NCBI RefSeq assembly: GCF_051014445.1
Contig: NC_135141.1
Coordinates: forward strand, 32,015,422 to 32,079,421
Length of the DNA: 64,000 nt
DNA from: Colletes latitarsis
Lineage: Eukaryota; Arthropoda; Insecta; Hymenoptera; Colletidae
Direction: 5' to 3'
A model generated the notes under the pieces. The model searched no databases. It saw nothing but the letters and a program-made list of their open reading frames with translations, and had not been told where the DNA came from. This document shows, piece after piece, positions 1 to 11,860 of this stretch. The position numbers and the translations under genes are program-made. Within the stretch, counting starts at the first letter, position 1. The number at the start of each line of letters is the position of its first letter.

Positions 1-849
1 TATGTTAATACATCCCAAAGCTGGAGCTGACAGGGATCAGGATGCCCCACATACCACGCCAGGCCAAACAGCGTCGGCTGTACACGATTTTCCATGAATG
101 TTACGCTCTATTAGCGAGCGGACTCGTTACAAATACGATAACGTTTCGTCTTTTTGCTAAAAACGCGACCAAACCCTAACCTATTATCGTCGATCGCGGA
201 ACGGTTTTCGCGCGGTTTTCTCTCAGAAGCATTCGTGCGATAAAAACAAACCATCCCGATCCGACCGTCGTTCGATTCTTTCGTACGAAATTTGCGGATT
301 ATGATGATTTATTAATACTTTCGTCACGCGTGACGAGTCCCATTCGTTATCAACGAAAGCTCAAAAGAAACGACTTGGTAAATAACGTCGAGTGAATTCC
401 GCCATCTTCTTTTTTCTCCACTTTTTAGAGAGATCTCGTACACTTCGAAAGTGTTAGACTTTCCAGTATCTAATTCTAATTTTAAGAAACGTATTTATTT
501 AGACTTTCCAGAGTACGTAATCTTTTTATATATTCTGAAAGCTTCGGGGGTTTAAGAATACCTCGATAAAATATTAAGGCATCGCACGAGCTTATCGAAT
601 GACCTAATACGTACTTTTTATGAAGCATACGAAGGTTAATCGATTAGTATAGAGAAAATATTTGTTCTATTGTTGCGTACGCCCCTTAAAATATCGTGAC
701 TCTGCCCTAATAACAAATATGTATTCTCGTAAAGTTTAATTGTATTTCGAATTTAACTGGCTCGTGCGTAATACTTAATAGTCTCGGCGATCCAAATCGA
801 CCCTGTCGAAACGGAATAGATAGTATTATCTATACATTTCGCCGATATA
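1..849. other. Intergenic, nothing recognised
   Basis: AT/CpG-mixed sequence with no open frame of note, no repeat copy and no RNA gene seen. Confidence 0.6.
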
Positions 850-1367
850 CAGAGTGTTCGGCCACCTCTGGGAAAAAATTTAATGGAGGATTCTAGAGGC
901 CAAAATAAGACGAAAATCAAGAATACCAATTTGTCGATGGAGACTTTGTTAAGAAGTTATTACCGTTTAAAGTTCCGCCAGTACTGAATTTTTTTCTCGA
1001 AAATGCGCAGGATTTCGGGGGTATGTCTATTCACCAAAAATGATTGCAATTGACCCCCGCAACCGAAAATAATTTTTCCAAAACGATTTGAAATGTTTTA
1101 ATTTTGTCAAAAAATTTCACCACCTTCTCGAATTTTTTTCTCGAAAGTGGATAGGATTTCGAGGGTATGTCTAATGACCAGAAATAATTGTAATTGACCC
1201 CCGCAACCGAAAATAATTTTTCCAGAACGATTTGAAATTTTTGAATTTAATTGTTAATAACTTTTTAACGAAACCTCCGATGAAAAATTGATATACTTGA
1301 TTTTCGTTTTATTCTGGCCTCTATAATCTCCCATTAAAATTTTTCCCAGAGGTGGCCGAACACCCTG
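850..1367 (+). mobile_element. Palindromic MITE, copy 1 (two internal units)
   Basis: It starts CAGAGTGTTCGGCCACC and ends with the inverted complement GGTGGCCGAACACCCTG. Terminal inverted repeats are about 125 bp, covering the block that includes gattctagaggccaaaataag. TA occurs at both flanks (tata on each side), as a TA target duplication would give. The interior has two units, about 143 bp apart, built on the phrase ttgacccccgcaaccgaaaat. No transposase is present, so it is non-autonomous. Length is 518 bp. Confidence 0.88.
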
Positions 1368-3266
1368 TATATGCGTTCACGATATTGGATACCAAATATG
1401 CCAGGCAACTTCTAAAAGCACCGTTACGGCGCTAAAATTCTCGCATGCATAGGAGCCGAATCGATGAAGCGAACAGATAAAGTTCACCGTGCGTTAGGAC
1501 TGTAACTCTGTTTAATCCCGTTTACTATTTCACGGCCAAGACACATGCAGTCAGTGAACATGGTAACAGATATAGACCGTACAGGTACTCGAACTACTCT
1601 CACGCAGTGACGTAGCGATCACATCGCAATTTGCAGAGGCGCGCTTTGTCGTCGTATAGAAATTAATTTTTACCCCTTGGTCTTGATCGATCGATTAGCA
1701 TGCTCGACAAAGTTTCGACAAAGTTTCGACAAAGTTTCGACGACGGCCAGCTATTAGCTAAATTTTTTTCGACCAGAAAAAGTTTATCGTTTTTACGTAA
1801 TACTGTATATTTTATACGCGACACGTGTGATATTTTATTCGTTGGAAAAATGAACGGCTAGTTTTAAGGATGGAGACAGGGACGAACAAAAATTAAAAAA
1901 CGCGCTCGATATCTCCCGTTGTTGTCCCCTCTGATACGCCACTGGTTGTTTCACGCGGCGCTGGCGTGCGTGCGCCTAGCGATGGGACCGACGCTCTCGC
2001 GTGCATTCACGACGCCGCGAAAGAAAGTCTGTTTCTCACGCGAATGCACCTGTCAATTACCTCCAAGTGACATTCTACCTACAGACGACAGGAAAACCGT
2101 TATTTCGAGAACGACAGTACCGACACGGGAGATCTTTCAACCTCGATGCAAACTATGTAAACGTATTGCACACTCGATCTATCGCAGATGCACCAGGGTG
2201 CACGAAATCTTAAAAAGATCGTATTGTACCGGGAATGTGTGATCTATCGGTAAAGTATATGTCCACGTTTTGACTGCGTACAGTAGCGAAACGATTAATT
2301 TGTACAGGCTTGTTTAGATAATCGCAACGCGCGGATCGAAGACATCGAAGAACGGAATTGGCGTTCGACGTTTCTCGGGAAGGACAAGTCGTATCGGTCC
2401 CATCGCTGACCATCGACGGAAGCGCGTGGATGCGCATGCGCACGCGGCCTTAATGGTCGAGAGATGGGGGGGAAGACGGGAAAAGAAAAGTGCCGAGGAT
2501 GGGGGGCGGGAGGGGAACAGGTAAGAGGGAACCAGTCGTCAGGCTCGCTCATCCCTCCGCGAAAGAGTTCCTCTTTGCCGGCGCATACCGGACATTCTAT
2601 TTCTTCACCTTGAGAAGATACGTACACCACGCACTCACGCAACACCGCGACACCGGCCGGTGTTCCTTTCGTATTCTGAGAAGACGCACAATGAAGAGCA
2701 AAATCGAATAGTAGCGGTGCAGAAAACGATTATTTCTTTGCGGAGTTGTATAAGTTTTAATAAAAACGTACTGCATCATTATATTAGTTCCTAATTACAT
2801 TAAATTAGATTATATATAAAACGGGTAAATCGATAAAGAACTTGGGCGAAGATTTGGACCGACAGAAAATAAATGACCGAGGCATGCACATGTCTTACAG
2901 TCTTACGTTTTCGAAAACAGTCGTAGATTTGCTAATCGAGGACGATTTTGACGAGACTGAATGTACCACAGAATACAAAGCGGAATTTCACGCCGAGGAA
3001 CACAATTAATTACTTTCAGATCGTTGTACTAGCAAGGTCGACCTCGAGGCAAACGAGTGCACGACACACGACGCGTTTACCTTCCGATTGGCCGTACTGT
3101 GTTTCAAGTATGAAACGAAATGCACGAGGGCGCGATAGCTCGAGCCAGAATTGGGCAACATTTTGTTCGAACAACAGATAACCATGCAACAAATATAAAT
3201 TTTTATCTGTTCGTTGTGAAATATTCCATTCCATGACTGAAATTTTTTTATCTATAAATTTGTATA
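1368..3266. other. Intergenic, only short tandem repeat seen
   Basis: Holds the 12-bp tandem repeat and a CpG-rich stretch (about 1920-2700) in which several short frames overlap on both strands. No family match. Confidence 0.5.
1705..1742 (+). repeat. 12-bp tandem repeat
   Basis: Three full units of tcgacaaagttt in a row, then a partial unit. Confidence 0.85.
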
Positions 3267-3640
3267 CAGGGTGCTCGGCCACCCCTGGGAAAAATTTTAA
3301 TGGGAGATTCTAGGGGCCAAAATAAGACGAAAATCAAGAATATCAATTTCTTGACTGAGCCCTCGTTAAAAGGTTATTAACAATTAAATTCAAAAATTTC
3401 AAATCGTTCTGGAAAAATTATTCTCGGTTGCGGGGGTCAATTACAATCATTTTTTATGAATAGACATACCCCCGAAATCCTGCGCATTTTCGAGAAAAAA
3501 ATTCAGTACTGGTGAAACTTTAAACGTTAATAACTTTTTAAGGAAGCCTCCATCAACAAATTGGTATTCTTGATTTTCGTCTCATTTTGGCCTCTAGAAT
3601 CCCCCATTAAAATTTTTCCCAGGATTGGCCGAACACCCTG
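3267..3640 (+). mobile_element. Palindromic MITE, copy 2 (one internal unit)
   Basis: A complete copy of the same family, 374 bp, with one internal unit. The left end is CAGGGTGCTCGGCCACC, the right end GGCCGAACACCCTG, and tata lies on both flanks. It has the same length as the copy at 10011. Confidence 0.88.
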
Positions 3641-4637
3641 TATACGCTAAAATTGCAACATCCACTCTAACTTCTGTACATGCACGCGTATAGAAATGGC
3701 CGAGGTAAAAAATTCGAAAGTAATCGATTTTTAGTAAACGATAAGAATACAGCTTTGAATTTTAGCATTTAAAAAAAATCTACAGAGTGAAATCAACCCA
3801 TAGTAAAAGGATGATTAGACTGCAAACAAATTTATATTCATCGATTTGAATCTTTCAGATATTCAACAGACATAGTTTGTATCGCGGGTAGATTTGATGC
3901 CGGGACACGATTAGTTTTGCGCATCAAAGAGGAAGCATGAACGATACCGTTGCAATTCGCATGCATAGGGAACGCGCTTTCAATATAGCTCTCATTCGAA
4001 AATATTTTCTCCTCGACACTCGTCGATGACGTATCGTGACTGAACAGCATACTTTGAATAGTATGTTGAGCAAAAACGTTATTGTACAGCACAGGACTGT
4101 ATAAATGCGTGGAAAGTTTAGGATAATTTAGGATAATCTGAATTCATCCGAAGTTTCGAACGTTACCAACGGTTAATGGGGGATTTGATGCACCTCGAAT
4201 CGGTTTCAAGACTTCAAGACTTTCGAGAATTCTAAACTTCGTATCATATTCGAATCGTCGTAGTCTTAAAAACTTTTCATTCGAACGGGTCATCGCTATC
4301 AACGGTATCAACGGAATTAAGTAACGATAGAGGCGCACCTCGTATAATCGGGTCGAAAGTACTTAATTAAGTACCGCCAGTCTTCGCTGAATTGTGAAGA
4401 ACTTACCTGAAACAGAAAAAAGGTACAACGATTAATCGAGGCATTTAATTGAGAACGGAAACATTAAAAATCATTTGCAACCTTTCAACATCAATTATAG
4501 GATACCCAACAATGACAAGAGTTACACGCTGCTGAAAATAATTAGCGAATCGTCTATTAAAACTAACGCGTCGCGTATAAAGGCATACAATACTTCGAAA
4601 GCTGCTACGCACCGTGTGTGTATCGAATATTACTATA

Positions 4638-5403
4638 TAGGGTGTTCGGTACCCCTGGGAAAAATTTTAATGGGGGATTCTAGATAAAAGTAATTAACAA
4701 TTAAATTCAAAAATTTCAAATCGATCTGGAAAAATTATTTTTGGTTGCGGGGGTCAATTGCAATCATTTTTGGTCATTAGACATACCCTCGAAATCCCAT
4801 CCACTTTCGAGAAAAAAATTCGAGAAGGTGGTGAAATTTTTCAACAAAATTAAAAAATTTCAAATCGTTTGGGAAAAATTATTTTCAGTTGCAGGGGTCA
4901 ATTGCAATCATTTTTGGTCATTAGACATACCCTCGAAATCCCATCCACTTTCGAGAAAAAAATTCGAGAAGGTGGTGAAATTTTTCGACAAAATTAAAAA
5001 ATTTCAAATCGTTTGGGAAAAATTATTTTCAGTTGCAGGGGTCGATTACGATCATTTTTGGTCATTACACATACCCCCGAAATCCTACGCACTTTCGAGA
5101 AAAAAATTCCTTACCGAAAATCTAATTTGGCGCCTAAATTTTTCGACGAAAAAAAAAATACTCAAATCGTTTTGGAAAAATTATTGTCGGTTGCGGGGGT
5201 CAATTACGATCATTTTTGGTGAATAGACATACCCCCGAAATCCTGCGCATTTTCGAAAAAAAAATTCAGAACAGGCGGAACTTTAAACGTTAATAACTTT
5301 TTAACGAAGCCTTCATCAACGAATTGATATTCTTGATTTTCGTTTTATTTTGGCCTCTAGAATCCCCCATTAAAATTTTCCCCAGGGGTGGCCGGACACC
5401 CTG
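4638..5403 (+). mobile_element. Palindromic MITE, copy 3 (four internal units)
   Basis: The longest copy, 766 bp. The internal unit (gtcaattgcaatcatttttg and context) recurs at 4753, 4897, 5041 and 5199, so spacing is 144, 144 and 158 bp. The 158-bp unit carries an extra ttccttaccgaaaatc stretch that is also seen in copies 9 and 10. The left terminal repeat is shortened by an internal deletion near 4686. A 161-codon open frame across the units is a by-product of their period being a multiple of three. Confidence 0.87.
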
Positions 5404-5603
5404 TATTATACACACAAGGTTTCTTTCACTCCTGACATTTGATACGTTTTCTCCAGAATCGTCCAGAAACGCGATCCTCTCTGGTATATTCCGAACAATA
5501 CACGTTATTTAGAAATCGTTATCCTGACATCTTTATTTGCTAGTCGTAAAGAAACTATGGTGAAAAAAACGACATCGACGCGGGCGTAAGCGGTGGTTAA
5601 CAG

Positions 5604-5854
5604 TTAATCCTGAACACTGACTGCCACGTCACCTACATGTGGGTGACAGAACTTTTAACAGTGGAACTAAAACAATTAATTCTCAAGTTGAAATGTTACG
5701 GAAAATAAATTTTAATAAGCTTCGTAAATTTCAATGTGGTTACAAAAGTAACTACCACGACAACTTTTATGTCGCGTAGGTTACAATTGCCTAAAATCAA
5801 AGTTTTGGTCTTGTAAACAATTTTAGGATTTTAGACTGGCAGTAAACGTGTTAA
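5604..5854 (+). mobile_element. TTAA-flanked MITE (piggyBac type), copy A
   Basis: A 251-bp element bounded by TTAA at both ends. The left end carries gactgccacgtcacc and tgtgggtgacag. The right end read on the other strand is TTAACACGTTTACTGCC, giving short imperfect inverted termini. It matches the copy at 14177 over most of its length. TTAA target sites are the mark of the piggyBac superfamily. No transposase is present. Confidence 0.7.
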
Positions 5855-7367
5855 CAAAGATTAATTGCTTACGAATAATTCACCGACGTTATCGCGACAA
5901 GAGCATACGCATATGCATTTAACGCGAGCCTGTTATTATGACGACCGATGTTAACAGGAAATAAATAACCTCGAACGCGTTACCGTTTTAATGCGAGCTA
6001 CGTCGCAGACGAATTTTGGTGCCACGAAACCTGTTGATTTGGGAATCCATCCAAAAATTCGAAGGACATTCGAACACGCTGATACGTATTTATCAATTCC
6101 CCCCCCCCCCTTCCCTGGGGTCGATATAGGATAATAACGGGAGTATAGCAAAGAAATTTTCGCCGATGGCTTCCGACTCTCGATAAGTTTATCGTAGGCT
6201 AATCGACGGGCGCATATTGCAGTCATTGTTTCGGTTCGTGCTCTTATCAATCGTGCTCGGTTGCGATTATAATTCTTGTCCGTACGAGAAATTACTGGCG
6301 CACGTTTAACTCTGAATCGTAAACATCGCATTCAACGCGCCCGGAGCTTTTCTCCGATGATAGAAAGGCCCATTCGCGCGAAATAGTATTTTAAATAACG
6401 AATCAAAGATATTCGAACGCGCCAATGTAGCGCGAGAAGCGAAGAAACCGTTGCTACCGCGAGGGAAAGTGTCGCTGAAACGTTTAATAAATCGCTCGAT
6501 ATACGGTTCGATCGTGCCGCGAAATTACAGGACACCCTGTGTAATACAGAAACTGTTAATGATTCTCGCGATCTGTTGGTTCTGTGCCGGTAAATACGCA
6601 CAGTTCTCGCGTTATTCGAGCGCCATTAACGCGTCTGGAAGGAAACGTTAGCCGTCGAGTAATGAAATTCGTATTAGTCATCGCGAAGTCACTGAACTTG
6701 TGTATCCCACCGCCCGACGCAACAGAGCGTCGCTTTTTCTCATTTTGGTGCTCGTTCGATCGGAATTTTCTACGCGACGGCCAACGTTCTCGCGTTCCCT
6801 CCTCCAACGGTGCGCCGTGCGGCTCCGTGTAAAAACGAAAGTCGATTTACATAAGATCGCGAATCGTTCGTGGAATTCGCGATTACACGGGGCCCCGCTA
6901 ATTAAGACGATAAAAATCGATCGTGCATGCCACGCATCGTGCGTGAATGATTTTCCGCGCGCAGAAGGAGCGAAAGAACGTCCACTAAATCAATGGTGCC
7001 CTGCTGCTATTGGCTGCAATTTCAAATAAACCACCAAGACTCTTGTTACTTTCACTGTATGCCCGTGGCTCATAACGCTCTTATCAGATTGACTTTCCGT
7101 ACGGCAGATCAACAGATACGATAAGAAAAATATGTACGAAAATGCTCTGCGAACTGCCCCCAACCATTCGTTCCCAATATTTCGCGTTTCTACGCCCATG
7201 TACGCAATATGCAGTTCACCCTTTGATAATACAGAAACTGTTTTAACGGAAACTATGAGAAAAAGCTTCATAATTGTTTCGACTGGTGCTCGTGGACTTC
7301 CCTTGTTACCAGAACCGTAAGGCGCATGCGTTATTTTGTCCATGAAGTTCTTGCGTACGAAGTCATG

Positions 7368-7683
7368 CAGTGGCGAACCTACAGAGGGCGCAAGGGAACA
7401 ATTACACGTATCCCTTTGTGCTATAAATATCAATGTTTTAACCATTAAAATCTTTCTACGCGCAACAAGACGAACACACACTTCACCGTGTTTGATAATA
7501 AATTGCAAGTTTTCCACTTTGAGTTCAGAATTTCGTTTGTGGCACACCGCGTCACAAAAGACTAAAGAGAAAATTATTTGCGAAGTTCAGTCGTTCGGAA
7601 GTCGGAGAATTAATTGTACGAATGACAACGTGTCTGGTAATTTTTAGTTGCACCCTCTTGGTGAATTTCTAGGTGCGCCACTG
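7368..7683 (+). mobile_element. Possible hAT-type MITE
   Basis: The left end CAGTGGCGAACCTA is followed by gagggcgcaa; the right end on the other strand reads CAGTGGCGCACCTA followed later by gagggtgcaa. The eight bases outside (aagtcatg and aagccata) agree at six positions, as a worn 8-bp target duplication would. Termini of CAGTGGCG with 8-bp duplications are usual in hAT elements. There is no second copy in the window, so confidence is moderate. Confidence 0.5.
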
Positions 7684-8190
7684 AAGCCATAGAACAGTTG
7701 CCTCTGATGGCGCGCATCAGAGCCCCCGCGAAGAATTGCATGCGATTTATGGCGCGCGGTTCGCTGGTCGAGTGAAAATCCCTGACGCGAACGCAACGCG
7801 TTAACGATACATAATACTTTCCGCTTAATCGTCGGCATGCGTGTACTTACACACGGCGTTACGTACTCGCGGTATGCGATCAATAAATCATTCTATTCCG
7901 ACTTGGACCAAGTTCTGCGGCGGGTCTTGAATTATTACATTCACGCGAGCGTGGTTGAGACCCGAGCGCCGGCAATAATGGATGACGCATGCGCGAAAGC
8001 GACGTTCTAACCTCAAAGTCGACGGCTGCGATTGGACCTTGCGAGGAGAGGACCAGAAGTAGAGATGCTCCATGCTTTTTAATCCCTGCATGCCCGCCAT
8101 ATTGATTTTTTCAATGCACACCGGTTACAGACGTTTTTTTTCTTATTATTGTACTATCAACCGTGCGTTTTACTTTAACTAAAGACTAAC

Positions 8191-8260
8191 GACCGAGCAT
8201 ACGGTTTCAGGTAGACTAACGCCACGACCAATCGGATACGACTTTTTCAAAGAATAGTTT
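8191..8260 (+). repeat. Dispersed repeat, copy 1
   Basis: About 70 bp (gaccgagcatacggtttcag to caaagaatagttt) match 14569-14628 at most positions, including cacgaccaatcggat against tacgaccaatcagat. The element type is unknown. Confidence 0.6.
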
Positions 8261-8965
8261 TTCATCATCCTTTCTTATCAGTTGAGAGGTCGACAAACCA
8301 TGGCCTGAGATTTATGGGGTGACCTAATATTTTGAACAGTGTGCAGAAACCACGACAAAATCAGATTTTGGTCACCATCATCCGCGACAGATGGTTAGTT
8401 AATTGCTCGTCATCAATATCGTCGGACAGACCAACATACGCGTCGCCATGACATCGATCTCTCCTTCCATTGAACAAGCGAATCCCGTCTGAGCGTGTAA
8501 CATCATTTGCTTAAAGCTTGCAACTTTCCTACTTCAGAATTCACCTTTCCCCGCGAATGGAATCCGACTATGAGGCTCTGACATTCGCCAACCAATAATT
8601 TCCCCGTCTTTTTGTACGGGCAACCGATAACCTTTTACACTCTCGAATATTAAGTATTTGTCTGACCTACCTAAACAGAGGAGCCCCATTTCCTTAACAG
8701 TTGTTTCAACGAGTATAGAAGCGAAAATATTACTGGGAAACCGGCGAAAGGAGCTCGCTTATAAAGGTCCTTTGTCTAGGAGGCTCCCGAAAACCAACTA
8801 GAGCAAGAGATATTCATCGGCAAGGTTGAAGGCTAACTCGAATCCACCGAAACACGTCCAACCTTTTCGCATGCAAGAAGAAATTGATCGATAGCTCTGC
8901 CCTCTCTGGCGTCCTCTCGACCCTGGATGTCCCGAAGGAGACGATTGGAGATCGTTCCTTCCGAG

Positions 8966-9000
8966 ACAGAGGTTAGGTTTGGGTTAGGTTGGGTTGGTTC
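8966..9000 (+). repeat. Interstitial telomere-like TTAGG motif run
   Basis: gaggttaggtttgggttaggttgggttggtt contains several degenerate TTAGG units, the ancestral insect telomere repeat. Similar short runs are near 13,718 (aacctaacctaaacc), 14,023 and 61,590. Confidence 0.5.
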
Positions 9001-10010
9001 TTGCATCGAAGAGGGGTTAACGACACGGCTCTAAAGAGTAGCAATTGTTTCGAGAGACAGTAACTGATGTTTAGTAGGAGTTCTCGACGTGTCGCTTGAA
9101 ATATTTTGCATCGGGGCGTGTCGTACCAACAGAAGAAGACTCATCCGGGGTCTAGAAGACAGTAAGAGAAGAGGGGGAGAAGAAAATAGAGAGAGGGCTG
9201 GCCGGTTGCCTGGTCGCCTCGAGTCTGGCACCCTTTAGCCGAGTTTAGGCCGACGGCAAGTATTATTAGCCGACATCGCGTGCTTCCGTGTCCTTACCTC
9301 ATGAAACAATGAGATCGTCCGCGAAAGATACGCCAGACCGTTCTGCGGTCGCGTCGTATCGCGCTCACGCGAGAGGCTCTCGCCCGTGAGTCCAATCATC
9401 TTTGACCATTCCGTACTTTTCTGCCCCGAGGAATGGACCCGTTACCGTTCTCCTTGACATTGCTGACCGATCGATGTGGGATCATAGGCTACTTCCTAAA
9501 CGACGTTACCCCGTTTGCAAATTAAGAAATTTGAATGAGACGAACGCCGACATTGCAACTCGGTACAGTCTGCAGTGATTTCAAACATCCGTTACACTTA
9601 AGCGTGTCGATCGTTTATCTTCTATCAGTCGTTCTGAGTTAATTATCATTAGACGGTATTTGCGGTCCTAATGATTATCGATGACCTGTGCGGCGATCGA
9701 ATCGAGAACTGAAATTGCTTTTCCAAAATGCAACGTTTTAGAAAATTTATGGCAGCTGTCCAATAAGCGCGATGGAAAGCAGTATTGTTTAAACGCATAC
9801 CTAGGAACAGTGATTTATTGGATCACTCGAAACACAAGGCACTTATATAATAAATCAATGTTCCTCTCGACGTTATCGACGATGTACAGAACGATCTTTA
9901 ATTTCAGATGGAATGTAAGATGCAAAATGAGCTGTAGTGTAAATCCTATAATAAATATAATATTCCCCCTTATCTTCTCCTAATTCAATTATAATGAATA
10001 TAATATTATA

Positions 10011-10384
10011 CAGGGTGTTCGGCCACCTCTGGGAAACATTTTAATGGGGGATTCTAAAGGCCAAAATAAGACGAAAATCAAGAATACCAATTTGTCGATG
10101 GAGGCTTCTTTAAAATGTTATTAACAATCAAATTCAAAAATTTCAAATCGTTCTAAAAAAATTATTTTCAGTTGCGGGGGTCAAATACAATCATTTTTGG
10201 TGAATAGACATACCCTCGAAATCCTGCGCATTTTCGAAAAAAAAATTCAGAACGGTCGAAACTTTAAATGTGAATAACTTTTTAACGATGCCTCCATCAA
10301 CAAATTGGCATTCTTGATTTTCGTCTTATTTTGGCCTCTAGAATCCCTCATTAAAATTTTTCCCAGGGTTGGCCGAACACCTTG
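10011..10384 (+). mobile_element. Palindromic MITE, copy 4 (one internal unit)
   Basis: Complete 374-bp copy with one internal unit, CAGGGTGTTCGGCCACC at the left end and GGCCGAACACCTTG at the right. TA flanks both ends (ttata before, tatg after). Confidence 0.87.
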
Positions 10385-11221
10385 TATGTCTCGTTTGGTT
10401 TTCGTTTGCAAATCAACTGATATATGTAGAAATCGAGCCGAAGTGATGATCGTGCGTCAACATTATGCAGATCGCGTTAACAATTGCACTCGCATCCGGT
10501 ACCCGCCAAGTCCAATTAATTTTCTAGGCACAGGCCACGGACGAGCTTCTCAAAGTGCAGGTGCGAACGTCAAGGTAACTTCCGGGTTCTAGTAACCGCG
10601 TCAAGGTCAACCGGTGAATCGAATACGCCATTTTCAAGAGGTATTTCCTTTATTCGATCCATCAAGAGCACGGCACATTTGCGGCCCCTATTATGTTTTT
10701 TTTTTCATTCGGTCACGTGCTGATAGAAACGCCTACAAATACAGTCATATCCAGACTCGCGTAGTTCCCTGCTAACGTAGCTCCTATCAGCGGTACTCGT
10801 TAGATCAGAAACCGCTGCACGGGACATGTAAAAACAGCATTCGTCCTTCTTTCAGCGAGTTGACATAACACGGCATAAAATTGCAATTTTTAACTACTCG
10901 TCGAGACTCATGTGCATACTTGGAACAACGACACCTTTACACGGTGCAAACTATGGCTACGTCCAGCAGAATTTATGAGTTCAGCGAGGCAATCTAACGC
11001 CGGTACACGGAACCCGTTAAACCTTGACATTTATACCTCAGTCGAAGACCTTGAACTCGAATCTCGTTTCATTTCCAAACTTTTTTCAGTCACATACGCG
11101 CGTGTAGCGTAGCCGTCGAACGATTCTATTAAAAACTGTATCAATGACCCCAGTAACCGGTAAAGAAGCTGATAATATCTTGAAAGTTATCGAGAACGCA
11201 GGTATTTTTTCGATTTATACA

Positions 11222-11860
11222 CAGGCTGTTCGGCTAACGCTGGGAAAAATTTTAATGGGAGACTCTAGAGGCCAGAATAGAACGAAAATCAAGGATATTA
11301 ATTTGTTGATTTACGCTTCGTTAAAAAGTTATGGAAGCATTTCTGGCCAGAAATTCTATTTTCGGTAAGGAATTTTTTCCTCGAAACTGGGTAGGATTTC
11401 GAGGGTATGTGTAATGACCAAAAATGATTGTATTTGACCCTCGCAACCGAAAATAATTTTTTTAGAACGATTCGAAAATTTTTTTTTTCGCCGAAAAATT
11501 TGGGCACCTATTTGAATTTTTTTCTCGAAAATGCGTAGGAATTCAGGGGTATGTCTATTCACCAAAAACAATTGTAATCGACCCCTGCAACTAAATATAA
11601 TTTTTTTAGAACGATTTGAAATATTTTAATTTCGCCGAAAAATATGTCCACCTATTTGAATTTTTTTCTCGAAAATGCGTAGAAATTCGGGGGTATGTCT
11701 ATTCACCAAAAATGCTTGTAATTGGCCCCCGCAACTGAAAATAATTTTTCTGTCAATTATTTGACATTTTTTTTATTTAATTTTATAGTAACGAAGCCTC
11801 AATCAACAAACTGATATTCTTGATTTTCGTCTTATTTTGAGGGGGTGGTCGAACACCCTG
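11222..11860 (+). mobile_element. Palindromic MITE, copy 5 (three internal units)
   Basis: A diverged copy of 639 bp with three internal units. The ends are CAGGCTGTTCGGC and GGTCGAACACCCTG. The right terminal repeat lacks the block between the cttatttt stretch and the end. Confidence 0.82.

Larger units (their letters stand above)
5855..10010. other. Intergenic with a possible hAT-type element
   Basis: Contains a 12-base C run at 6099, CpG-rich unassigned DNA, the element at 7368, one dispersed-repeat copy at 8191 and the TTAGG-like run. The 185-codon frame on the minus strand (6990-7547) overlaps the element and has no recognisable domain. Confidence 0.5.

Noticed and set aside
1605..1943. 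Second hAT-like element with CAGTGACGTAGC and CAGTGGCGTATC ends
   Set aside because: Termini agree over only about ten bases and no 8-bp target duplication is present.
4741..5226. 161-codon open frame on the plus strand
   Set aside because: It runs through the internal units of a palindromic element. The 144-bp period is a multiple of three, so a frame without stops stays open. Similar shorter frames occur in copies 5, 9 and 10. No domain is seen.
6990..7547. 185-codon open frame on the minus strand
   Set aside because: No recognisable domain, CpG-rich DNA with few stops, and it overlaps the possible hAT-type element. Kept only as a note.
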